A stretch of DNA of 9,028 nt from Victivallales bacterium. Lineage in GTDB: Bacteria > Verrucomicrobiota > Lentisphaeria > Victivallales > Victivallaceae. Location of the stretch: positions 1 to 9,028 of the forward strand of contig JAHOYW010000107.1 in the NCBI GenBank assembly GCA_019038735.1, given 5' to 3'. The notes beneath the pieces are model-generated. The model saw only the letters and a list, made by a program, of their open reading frames with translations. It searched no databases and was not told where the DNA came from. The translations under genes and the position numbers were made by a program. Positions 1 through 6,167 of the stretch are shown here, piece by piece. Each line of letters opens with the position of its first letter. The stretch's first letter is position 1.

Positions 1-1
1 A

Positions 2-826
2 TTAAGTTTTTGTAAGTAGATTATCAATACGGCAATCCGCATCCCTGCCCTGTCCATAAGAAATGATTTTTGCGTGTTGTATCTCAGCGGCAAGCCGCTT
101 GCCGTATTCGTCATCAATATTGATTATAGCCGTTCCGTTTTCAGCAAGATAATGCGTAAATAAATTCTTTTTAGCCTTAAAATATTTTTCCATATTATCA
201 TGATAATCAAGGTGATCTCCAGTCAAATTAGTAAAAATCGCAGTATGGAATTTCGCACTTCCCGGGCGAAATTGATCCAAACCATGACTTGACACTTCCA
301 TGACCGCGTCATGACAATTATTGTCCGCGATGCGCCTGAATAAATTCTGCAAATCCCAAGCTTCAGGCGTAGTGTGTTCAGAAGGGATATTTTTCTCTCC
401 ATCTCGACATTCTACCGTAGTAATCAAAGCGGTCAAATGTTTTGCTATCAAGATGTGTTCCAACAGAAAAGCTGTGGTGGTTTTGCCGTTTGTTCCAGTT
501 ATTCCATGCAGTTTGAATTCTTTAGCCGGGCAATCAAAAAATAATTCGCATGCCAGCGCGTAAGCCAAATATTGCTGTTTAACTTTCAAATAAGAAATGT
601 CGGGGTCGTATTCCGGCAGTTCCTGACTGTAAACAATCCCGATTGCGCCGTTTTTAATGGCGGACATTATATAATCATGTCCATTGCTGAGAGTTCCGGC
701 TATAGCGCAGAAAAGCGTTCCCGGCTTGACTTTCCGTGAATCACATGTTACCTGACTAACAAGTCCATCGACTGGAATTATTTTGTCGCTTTCCAAGTGT
801 GTTGCGTAATCATTAATTGTTTTCAT
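2..826 (-). CDS. murE: MurE, UDP-MurNAc-tripeptide ligase, C-terminal half missing (stop at window edge)
   Basis: MurE adds the third amino acid (diaminopimelate or lysine) to UDP-MurNAc-L-Ala-D-Glu in the cytoplasm. Visible family marks are the N-terminal CDSRKVKPGTLFCAIAG segment (28-44), the ATP-binding loop GITGTNGKTTT (108-118), TTPEAWDLQ (152-160), MEVSSHGLDQFR (176-187) and TNLTGDHLDYH (199-209). K219, in YFKAKK, aligns with the carbamylated lysine of E. coli MurE. The protein has 274 residues where the family has about 480-500. It ends at TAA (2-4) inside the central domain, so the C-terminal ligase domain and the motif that decides DAP versus lysine are absent. An A5 run lies just before the stop; gaining or losing one A would open the frame. 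The cause may be a real lesion, a sequence error or a contig edge. The start overlaps the end of murF by 14 nt, suggesting translational coupling. Identity is very secure; integrity is unknown. Confidence 0.93.
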   Translation of the reverse strand: MKTINDYATHLESDKIIPVDGLVSQVTCDSRKVKPGTLFCAIAGTLSNGHDYIMSAIKNGAIGIVYSQELPEYDPDISYLKVKQQYLAYALACELFFDCPAKEFKLHGITGTNGKTTTAFLLEHILIAKHLTALITTVECRDGEKNIPSEHTTPEAWDLQNLFRRIADNNCHDAVMEVSSHGLDQFRPGSAKFHTAIFTNLTGDHLDYHDNMEKYFKAKKNLFTHYLAENGTAIINIDDEYGKRLAAEIQHAKIISYGQGRDADCRIDNLLTKT

Positions 827-2198
827 CTGGCCACAGTTTCTCCAATTTCATTCCTCTAGAACCCTTTAAAATTACAGTTTTTCCGGCTTTTAAAAATGGT
901 TTTATCAGTTCTTTTGTTATGTCTGAATTCCGACAAAAACATTTTTTCGGGATATTTACTGCCCGCCCTGCTCTATCCATTTCGGCGCCGACAAAAATAA
1001 AAGTAGCTTCGGGAAATAATTCAAAAGCCTGAGCTACAACTTTTTCATGCTGACTGCTCGAAACTTCTCCGAGTTCCAGCATATCTCCAAGCACCAGCAC
1101 CAAGTCTTCCGCTTTGACAAATTCTTTCAGCCACAATAAAGCCGCCGCGACACTTTCCGGGCTGGCATTGTAAGCGTCGTTTATCCAGTCAATATCATTT
1201 ATACGAGCGACCTTCATGCGCATTCCGGGCAGTACGCAATTACGCAAGCCCTCGGCAATCGTTTCAGCGTCAATTCCCAGAGCCAAGGCTGCCGTTGCCG
1301 CTGCCGCGGCATTAGACGCCTGATGTGCTCCGCTCAATGACCAGTCAAGCTTTATTCTTTTATTTGAATCTTTAAATACCAATTCGATACAACTACCGTG
1401 CAGATTACCGCCATGATAAATAACTTCAACATCCATACCGAAACGCATAGTTTTGAATTTTTCAGTTTGCTTCACCAAATAATCTATTTCAGGACAATCC
1501 ATAGGAATAACCGCAATACCATCCGGCTTCAAGGCGACAAATATTTTACTTTTTTCACGCGCAACACCATGCAGATTTTTCAAGCCCTCCAAATGACATG
1601 GAGCGATTGAGTTTATTAAAGCGACATCCGGCTCAAGCGTACGGCTTAAAGCTTCTATTTCGCCAAAATTATTTGTTCCCATTTCCAGTACGCAAAAACG
1701 GTGTTTAGAGTTTAGATTGAGCAAGTTTTGTGGTACTCCAACCTGATTATTAGTATTATTTTTAGTTGCGTAAACCGCGTCTTCACCAAGCGCCGCGACT
1801 AGAATTGAACGAATGATTTCTTTACAGCTAGTCTTCCCCATACTTCCGGTGATTGCCACTGAGCGTAAGTTCTGAAAGCGTTTTTTATAAGAGTTTGCGA
1901 TAGCCTGATAAGCCGCCAAAGTATCATCGACCAGCAGTACTGGAATATTCCAGTCAGGATTTATTTTATCCGCAAAAGTTTTTTCAATACATAATGCCGC
2001 CGCGCCAGATTTGACCGCGGCATCAAGGAAGTTATGAGCATCAAAATTTTCTCCACGCAGAGCTAAAAATAATGCTCCTGAACAATCTTCACGGGTATCG
2101 GTAATAATTCTGCTTAGTTCAAAGTCAGCGGGCAAAACAGCATTCCACCGTCCATTAGTGGATTTCATTAATTCAACAGTATTAAATATTTTCCCCAT
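813..2198 (-). CDS. murF: MurF, UDP-MurNAc-tripeptide:D-Ala-D-Ala ligase
   Basis: MurF joins D-Ala-D-Ala to UDP-MurNAc-tripeptide, the last cytoplasmic step of the peptidoglycan pentapeptide precursor. From the start used here (461 aa, normal for the family) I see TDTREDCSGALFLALRG (33-49), the P-loop ITGSMGKTSCKE (116-127), NNTNNQVGVPQNLL (147-160), LEMGTNNFGEIEAL (171-184), APCHLEGL (199-206), SGAHQASNAAAA (289-300), DAYNASPESVAAAL (341-354), LGDMLELG (370-377) and LKGSRGMKLE (444-453). The frame is open upstream to an ATG at 2273, but those 25 extra residues are a translation of a palindromic repeat. The ATG at 2198 has AAAGGG five bases upstream and starts at the normal MurF N-terminus. 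murE follows with a 14-nt overlap. The gene order murF-murE is the reverse of the common dcw arrangement. Complete and apparently functional. Confidence 0.96.
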   Translation of the reverse strand: MGKIFNTVELMKSTNGRWNAVLPADFELSRIITDTREDCSGALFLALRGENFDAHNFLDAAVKSGAAALCIEKTFADKINPDWNIPVLLVDDTLAAYQAIANSYKKRFQNLRSVAITGSMGKTSCKEIIRSILVAALGEDAVYATKNNTNNQVGVPQNLLNLNSKHRFCVLEMGTNNFGEIEALSRTLEPDVALINSIAPCHLEGLKNLHGVAREKSKIFVALKPDGIAVIPMDCPEIDYLVKQTEKFKTMRFGMDVEVIYHGGNLHGSCIELVFKDSNKRIKLDWSLSGAHQASNAAAAATAALALGIDAETIAEGLRNCVLPGMRMKVARINDIDWINDAYNASPESVAAALLWLKEFVKAEDLVLVLGDMLELGEVSSSQHEKVVAQAFELFPEATFIFVGAEMDRAGRAVNIPKKCFCRNSDITKELIKPFLKAGKTVILKGSRGMKLEKLWPDENN

Positions 2199-2203
2199 AC
2201 ATA

Positions 2204-2209
2204 CCCTTT
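2204..2209 (-). promoter_or_regulatory. Ribosome binding site that decides the murF start
   Basis: On the minus strand AAAGGG lies five bases before the ATG at 2198 and belongs to a purine run AAAAAAGGG at the outer edge of repeat copy L1. It supports the shorter 461-aa MurF over the 486-aa reading. The transposase gene has a similar A6-GG run at the equivalent edge of repeat copy R, so the repeat border seems to supply the translation signal in both cases. Confidence 0.65.
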
Positions 2210-2212
2210 TTT

Positions 2213-2302
2213 GAGCCGCTCCTGCGGAGCTGAATTTTGAATTCGCACATGAACACCACGGGCTCATGCCCATAGCTACGTTATAATCGCTCCTGTGGAG
2301 CT
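2213..2302 (-). repeat. Composite palindromic repeat, copy L1 (REP-like, degenerate centre)
   Basis: About 90 bp holding three small inverted repeats in plus-strand order: GCTCC-TGC-GGAGC (2218-2230), a central CCACGGG...CCATAG arm pair (2256-2275), and GCTCC-TGT-GGAGC (2289-2301). The central palindrome has decayed: the second arm reads CCCATAG where the other copies have CCCGTGG. On the minus strand the central hairpin is preceded by GTAG (2279-2276), as in REP elements. It is a direct repeat of copy R and inverted relative to copy L2, with only 17 bp between L1 and L2. Its left edge carries the murF ribosome binding site. Confidence 0.85.
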
Positions 2303-2319
2303 TAATTGTTTTTTCTATA

Positions 2320-2411
2320 ATTTTATCCCGTAGGGATTATTATAACGTAGCCACGGGTGCAAACCCGTGGTACACATAGCCAACAATCATCCAGCTCCAC
2401 AGGAGCGGCTC
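2320..2411 (+). repeat. Composite palindromic repeat, copy L2 (REP-like), at the transposase 3' end
   Basis: Inverted copy of the same unit. Plus-strand order is ATCCC-GTA-GGGAT (2325-2337), then GTAG (2347-2350) directly followed by the perfect palindrome CCACGGG-TGCAAA-CCCGTGG (2351-2370), then GCTCC-ACA-GGAGC (2394-2406). It ends seven bases from the transposase stop codon. The first hairpin differs in sequence from the GCTCC/GGAGC hairpin in the other two copies but keeps perfect pairing. Together with L1 it forms a closely spaced inverted pair resembling a bacterial interspersed mosaic element (BIME). Confidence 0.88.
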
Positions 2412-2417
2412 AACACA

Positions 2418-2870
2418 CTAATTCCAAATATATTTTTCATCATATTTAATTTCATGCTTTTGCAACAATTTGACAAATTCTTCTTTAAATGTCATTTTCT
2501 TGTGATGTTCTTCTTGCACTGCAATATATTTTATTACATCTGGAATAGATGATTTACTGACTGTAAATGCTCCATATCCTTCCTGCCACGCAAAGCCACC
2601 TTTTATTGAGAAATTAGCATTTATCCATTTAGACGAATTACTCTTAATCGTCCTCAATATATCTGAAAGCGAAAATCGTGATTTTAAATCAGCACATATA
2701 TGAATATGATTGTCAGTTCCATCTATTCTTCGCGCAAAACCATATTCATTATTGATTATTTTTGCAATATATGCAGATAAAGATTTTTTTAATTCAGGCG
2801 ATATTAATCCTATGCGTTGTTTAGTCGAAAATACTATATGATAATGCAAAGATGTATATGTATGTCCCAT
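2418..2870 (-). CDS. IS200/RAYT-type Y1 (HUH) transposase
   Basis: A 150-aa single-strand DNA transposase of the Y1_Tnp family (IS200/IS605 TnpA and REP-associated RAYT enzymes), which nicks and joins DNA through one tyrosine after recognising small hairpins. Visible marks: LHYHIVFSTKQR (8-19), the HUH pair H55-I-H57 in TDNHIHICADL, ILRTIKSNSSKWIN (71-84), FAWQEGYGAFTVS (93-105), and the likely catalytic Y115 in VIKYIAVQEEHH. Length and motifs are those of complete, probably active members. There is no tnpB or other passenger gene. The gene is bracketed by inverted copies of a GTAG-preceded palindromic repeat, ending 7 bp from its stop and starting 13 bp from its ATG. That is the context expected of a RAYT with its REPs rather than a plain IS200, but sequence alone does not settle the subfamily. 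AAGG at 2876-2879 serves as ribosome binding site. Confidence 0.92.
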   Translation of the reverse strand: MGHTYTSLHYHIVFSTKQRIGLISPELKKSLSAYIAKIINNEYGFARRIDGTDNHIHICADLKSRFSLSDILRTIKSNSSKWINANFSIKGGFAWQEGYGAFTVSKSSIPDVIKYIAVQEEHHKKMTFKEEFVKLLQKHEIKYDEKYIWN

Positions 2871-2883
2871 GCTTGCCTTTTTT

Positions 2884-2974
2884 AAGCCGCTCCTACGGAG
2901 CTGAATCTTTTATTTTTGCATGATACCACGGGCTTACACCCGTGGCTACGTTATATTCGCTCCTGACGGAGCTT
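2884..2974 (-). repeat. Composite palindromic repeat, copy R (REP-like), at the transposase 5' end
   Basis: Plus-strand order: GCTCC-TAC-GGAGC (2889-2901), CCACGGG-CTTACA-CCCGTGG (2926-2945), and GCTCC-TGAC-GGAGC (2959-2972). On the minus strand GTAG (2949-2946) directly precedes the central palindrome. It is a direct repeat of L1 and an inverted repeat of L2. It ends three bases before the end of the uxs gene and begins 13 bases upstream of the transposase ATG, so it fills this intergenic space almost completely. It might also act as the 3' stem-loop of the uxs transcript. Confidence 0.88.
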
Positions 2975-2977
2975 GAA

Positions 2978-3919
2978 TTAAATGATAGAGTCAAAATACT
3001 TTATGGTTTTGCTTAAACCTTCACGCAATTGTACTTCCGGTTTCCACTTGAGAATTTCTTTGGCTTTTGAAATGTCCGGTTTTCGCTGGGTAGGATCATC
3101 TTGCGGTAAATCTACAAAAACCATTTTGGATTTGGATTTTGTCAATTCTATAATCATTTCAGCTAATTCCAGCATAGTGAATTCACCAGGATTACCAAGA
3201 TTTACCGGTCCAATAATATCTTTAGGAGTATCCATCATAGCAATCAATGCTTCGACCAGATCAGCTACATAACAAAAACTGCGAGTTTGACTACCATCGC
3301 CGTAAATAGTTATATCTTTGCCCTGCAATGCCTGGACGATAAAATTACTGACAACACGTCCGTCATAAGGCAGCATGCGTGGTCCATAAGTGTTGAATAT
3401 CCGTACGACTTTAATCGCGACATCCAACTGACGTTGATAATCAAAAAATAGAGTTTCGGCACAACGTTTTCCCTCGTCATAACAACTACGGATACCTATG
3501 CAGTTAACATTACCCCAATATTCTTCTGTTTGCGGATGCTCAAGCGGATTACCATAAACCTCCGAAGTGCTTGCCTGCAGGATAGGAATATTCAAGCGTT
3601 TAGCGATACCAAGCATATTAATCGCGCCGGTAACGCATGTTTTGGTTGTATGGATCGGGTTATTTTGATAATGCACCGGAGAAGCCGGACAGGCTAGATT
3701 AAAAATAGCATCAACTTCGATATACAGGGGGAAAGTTACATCATGTCTAATTAATTCAAAATTCGGAGAATCAAGCAAATGTCTTATATTATTTTTTGAA
3801 CCAGTATAGAAATTATCTACACAAACAACGTCATTCCCGTCAGCGAGTAAGCGTTCGCATAGATGTGAGCCAATAAATCCGCCGCCGCCAGTAACCAGTA
3901 TTGCTTTTTTCTTTTGCAT
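2978..3919 (-). CDS. uxs: UDP-glucuronate decarboxylase (UDP-xylose synthase)
   Basis: An extended short-chain dehydrogenase/reductase of 313 aa that oxidises, decarboxylates and re-reduces UDP-glucuronate to UDP-xylose, a precursor of cell-surface polysaccharides. The NAD-binding loop is [10 protein letters not shown] (10-19), with an acidic residue in CVDNFYTG (33-40). Further marks are [12 protein letters not shown] (74-85), the STSEVYGNP stretch (117-125), the catalytic Y147-x3-K151 in [17 protein letters not shown] (173-182), [16 protein letters not shown] (208-223) and [14 protein letters not shown] (274-287). These are diagnostic of the UXS branch rather than of GalE or RmlB. It lacks the N-terminal membrane anchor of animal enzymes and matches the soluble bacterial form in length. 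It follows the BamE-like lipoprotein gene by 9 bp with only a weak AGG upstream, implying one transcript and perhaps coupled translation. Confidence 0.93.
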   Translation of the reverse strand: MQKKKAILVTGGGGFIGSHLCERLLADGNDVVCVDNFYTGSKNNIRHLLDSPNFELIRHDVTFPLYIEVDAIFNLACPASPVHYQNNPIHTTKTCVTGAINMLGIAKRLNIPILQASTSEVYGNPLEHPQTEEYWGNVNCIGIRSCYDEGKRCAETLFFDYQRQLDVAIKVVRIFNTYGPRMLPYDGRVVSNFIVQALQGKDITIYGDGSQTRSFCYVADLVEALIAMMDTPKDIIGPVNLGNPGEFTMLELAEMIIELTKSKSKMVFVDLPQDDPTQRKPDISKAKEILKWKPEVQLREGLSKTIKYFDSII

Positions 3920-3928
3920 TATAAACGC

Positions 3929-4555
3929 CTATTTTTTAGTTTTTTTAGTTTTTTTCTTTCTCTTATAGCTTCTCGGTTTATCTTCTATATTCACAAGTGC
4001 ATTGACTTTTTCGCGGCGAAAGACAACCCGGTAAACAGAATCTTCAGTCAACCAGTAAATCCATGTACTGCCCAGAGTTGAAGGAGTTCGGCATGGAGCA
4101 GGGATTCCACAAGCCAGAAGTACCTGTTTTTTGGTCATGCCACGTTTAATTTTGCCAGCCAGCATAAGTTTCACATGCGCCGGCTTCATTCCCTTAGTCA
4201 ATTCCGCACGATTTTTCAATGTAAAGACGTGTTGAATAAAACCTTCCATCGGCAGCATTACGAGGCTATGGTAATAATTTATTGTAAATTTTTTACCATC
4301 CTTAACTGTTTTAAAAGTAAGCTTGTAATCCGTTACATTAATCGGTTCGACCTCTGTTCCAAAGGTCAAAATCCTGCCTTGCTGTATATTTAAACAGGAA
4401 ATTTCTTTTGGATTACCGTACCAGATGTTTTTCTTTAAATAAAGTTTTTTCCCAAGCGGTTGCTGCATAACTTCCGCAACAATAATTTGACGACATCCCG
4501 CAATCCCACCGAGAATAAGGAAAGAGACAAGTAAAGTAAATATTCTAGCTAACAT
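3929..4555 (-). CDS. Lipoprotein with BamE/SmpA-like C-terminal module and polylysine tail
   Basis: A 208-aa exported lipoprotein. The hydrophobic signal (about 4-20) ends in a lipobox IAGC with C21 as the lipidated residue. Residues 38-95 are a strand-rich region of unknown role. Residues 138-180 hold RGMTKKQVLLACGIP followed by STWIYW and YRVVF, the layout of SmpA/OmlA (BamE) domains, which in proteobacteria support outer-membrane protein assembly. Here that role is only inferred, because many unrelated lipoproteins carry this module. The last 11 residues are nearly all lysine and threonine, encoded by A-rich DNA that is prone to length change. AAGGA lies seven bases before the ATG. It precedes uxs by 9 bp, so envelope assembly and UDP-sugar production may be co-expressed. 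No gene symbol is warranted. Confidence 0.85.
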   Translation of the reverse strand: MLARIFTLLVSFLILGGIAGCRQIIVAEVMQQPLGKKLYLKKNIWYGNPKEISCLNIQQGRILTFGTEVEPINVTDYKLTFKTVKDGKKFTINYYHSLVMLPMEGFIQHVFTLKNRAELTKGMKPAHVKLMLAGKIKRGMTKKQVLLACGIPAPCRTPSTLGSTWIYWLTEDSVYRVVFRREKVNALVNIEDKPRSYKRKKKTKKTKK

Positions 4556-4562
4556 AAAAAAA

Positions 4563-4567
4563 TCCTT
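4563..4567 (-). promoter_or_regulatory. Ribosome binding site of the BamE-like lipoprotein gene
   Basis: On the minus strand AAGGA stands seven bases before the ATG at 4555, in an otherwise A/T-only leader. It fits the start codon that gives a complete signal peptide. Confidence 0.6.
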
Positions 4568-4599
4568 TTAAAGTAAAATTTAGAAAATAAGCACATACA

Positions 4600-4629
4600 C
4601 AAATAACTACTAATAAGCTCTTTTGTCAA
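4600..4629 (-). promoter_or_regulatory. Candidate sigma70-type promoter of the lipoprotein-uxs pair
   Basis: On the minus strand a perfect -35 TTGACA (4629-4624) is followed after 18 bases by a poor -10, TATTTG (4605-4600). It lies in the only gap (103 bp) between the carboxypeptidase gene and the lipoprotein gene, where a new transcript would be expected to start. The strong -35 and weak -10 could mean help from an activator, or a different -10 position. Inference only. Confidence 0.4.
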
Positions 4630-4658
4630 GCTCAATTGCAGTTTTTTAACGCATTTAT

Positions 4659-6155
4659 TTACAGTCCATAAATAGCAGAATATTTTTCACGCAAATATTT
4701 AAGATAGATTTCCGGACGAATACCATCGCCGCTAATGCGTTTTAATAAGTCCATCGGTTCAAATTTACTACCGTAACAATGTATATTTTCGCCTAACCAC
4801 TTGCGCAGTTCATCAAAACGCCCGCAGGCTATGGCTTTATCCAGATTGCTGAATTTCATCCTGCAAGCTTTCCAAAGCTGGGCTGAAATCAAATTACCCA
4901 GTGCGTATGTAGGGAAATATCCAATCAAACCAGCCGACCAATGCACATCCTGCAAACAACCAAGCGCGTCATTTGGAGGAATAATACCAAGATATTCCTT
5001 CATTTTGGCGTTCCAGGCTTCCGGCAAATCAGCGACCGCCAGAGAACCTTCAAGCATCGCTACTTCAAGCTCAAAGCGCAGCATTACATGCATATTATAA
5101 GTAGCTTCATCAGCATCAATGCGGATAAATCCCGGCTTGACTGTATTATAAGCGCGGTAAAATTTATCTATGGAAGTGCCTTGCAGCACAGGAAAAGCAC
5201 TCTGCATTTTGGGATAAAAGAATTCCAGAAACGAATGAGATCGCCCGACAAGATTCTCCCATAGTCTTGATTGCGATTCATGTATCCCCAGTGATACTCC
5301 GCTTGCCAGCGGAGTGTTTTCCAATGACTCAGCTATATTCTGTTCGTAAATAGCGTGCCCGGCTTCATGCATAGTTGAGCTTATACAAGTCAAATTATCA
5401 ACTTTAGCGGATGAAGTTATGCGAACGTCATTAAGATTAAATGTCGTAGTAAAAGGATGCACAACGCTATCAAGTCTGCCACGATTAAAATCGTAACCAA
5501 TAGCGGTGGCAGCAAGATTAGCCAGTTGCCATTGTTTGTCAGTGGCAAATTTATTATCAAGACAAGTTTGGTACGGCTCAGGGCGTGCCGCAATTTCCCG
5601 CAACAGTTCGACTTGCAAAGGACGTATTGTATCGAATATTTCAATAAGCGTTGCGGTTTTCATGCCGGGTTCAAATTCATCGAGCAAAGGATCGTAAACA
5701 TGATCGTAAGGAGCAAAAAATTCAGCGTACTCACGACGCATCTCGAAAATCCTTGTTAGAGAATCCTTGAATATCAGAAAATCAGACCCGGCAAGGGCAC
5801 TTTCCCATTTTGAATGTGCCAGAGATGTTAAATGGCTAAACTCCGCAACATGTTCGCTAGGAACTTTTGTATGGCGTTTGTAGTCACGACCGACCAGTTT
5901 TATCAAACAGTAATCATCAGATTCAGGATCAAGATTTTCCATTTCCGGAACAAGACTCTCCAAAAGCTCACCAAGTTCACAAGAAGTCTGTTTTTCATGA
6001 GCCAGACATGATATCAAGGATGTCTGCCGTGCCCGTTCAGCGGCTGCCGCGACCGGCATTCCCACTTGCTGATCCCAATCCAAGACCGCGGCGACCCGCT
6101 GTAATTCCAAAGCCTCGCCAACTATTTTTTTCAATCTTTTCAATTTATCCTGCAT
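4659..6155 (-). CDS. M32 metallocarboxypeptidase (carboxypeptidase Taq family)
   Basis: A zinc-dependent carboxypeptidase of 498 aa, the usual size for family M32, which removes C-terminal residues from peptides in the cytoplasm. The zinc site is the HEAGH motif (H263, E264, H267) with the third ligand E293 in IHESQSRLWEN. Other family stretches are VLDWDQQVGMP (24-34), TTTFNLNDVRITS (236-248), RIDADEATYNMH (345-356) and LQDVHWSAGLIGYFPTYALGN (within 401-421). There is no signal peptide. The frame is open 48 codons further upstream, but that stretch runs antisense to no known domain and lies inside rsmE. The ATG at 6155 has AAAGGAGGG just before it and gives the standard N-terminus. The gap to rsmE is 10 bp, so the two are probably co-transcribed. 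Confidence 0.95.
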   Translation of the reverse strand: MQDKLKRLKKIVGEALELQRVAAVLDWDQQVGMPVAAAAERARQTSLISCLAHEKQTSCELGELLESLVPEMENLDPESDDYCLIKLVGRDYKRHTKVPSEHVAEFSHLTSLAHSKWESALAGSDFLIFKDSLTRIFEMRREYAEFFAPYDHVYDPLLDEFEPGMKTATLIEIFDTIRPLQVELLREIAARPEPYQTCLDNKFATDKQWQLANLAATAIGYDFNRGRLDSVVHPFTTTFNLNDVRITSSAKVDNLTCISSTMHEAGHAIYEQNIAESLENTPLASGVSLGIHESQSRLWENLVGRSHSFLEFFYPKMQSAFPVLQGTSIDKFYRAYNTVKPGFIRIDADEATYNMHVMLRFELEVAMLEGSLAVADLPEAWNAKMKEYLGIIPPNDALGCLQDVHWSAGLIGYFPTYALGNLISAQLWKACRMKFSNLDKAIACGRFDELRKWLGENIHCYGSKFEPMDLLKRISGDGIRPEIYLKYLREKYSAIYGL

Positions 6156-6158
6156 AAA

Positions 6159-6167
6159 CCCTCCTTT
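6159..6167 (-). promoter_or_regulatory. Strong Shine-Dalgarno deciding the M32 start, overlapping the rsmE stop
   Basis: On the minus strand AAAGGAGGG runs across the last bases of the rsmE TAA stop (6168-6166) and ends three bases before the carboxypeptidase ATG at 6155. This is the strongest ribosome binding site in the window. It rules out the longer in-frame start at 6299 and suggests termination-reinitiation coupling from rsmE. Confidence 0.75.

Larger units (their letters stand above)
2320..2974 (-). mobile_element. RAYT-like element: Y1 transposase between inverted composite repeats
   Basis: The transposase gene with repeat L2 on one side and repeat R on the other makes a roughly 655-bp symmetric unit. 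Both repeats have their GTAG tetranucleotide on the outer side and their GCTCC/GGAGC hairpin on the inner side next to the gene. I see no target-site duplication, as expected for Y1 transposases. The exact element ends are uncertain because repeat L1 extends the array on the murF side. It separates the uxs and murF genes, and nothing suggests it disrupted a reading frame. Confidence 0.65.

Noticed and set aside
2199..2273. 25-residue N-terminal extension of MurF from an upstream in-frame ATG
   Set aside because: It is a translation of repeat copy L1, has no family similarity, and the ATG at 2198 has a proper ribosome binding site and gives the standard MurF N-terminus.
2367..2552. 61-aa plus-strand frame antisense to the transposase
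   Set aside because: It starts inside a palindromic repeat and is a shadow of the transposase coding strand.
2213..2974. CRISPR array
   Set aside because: The repeated units are few, palindromic, in both orientations and not separated by regular unique spacers.
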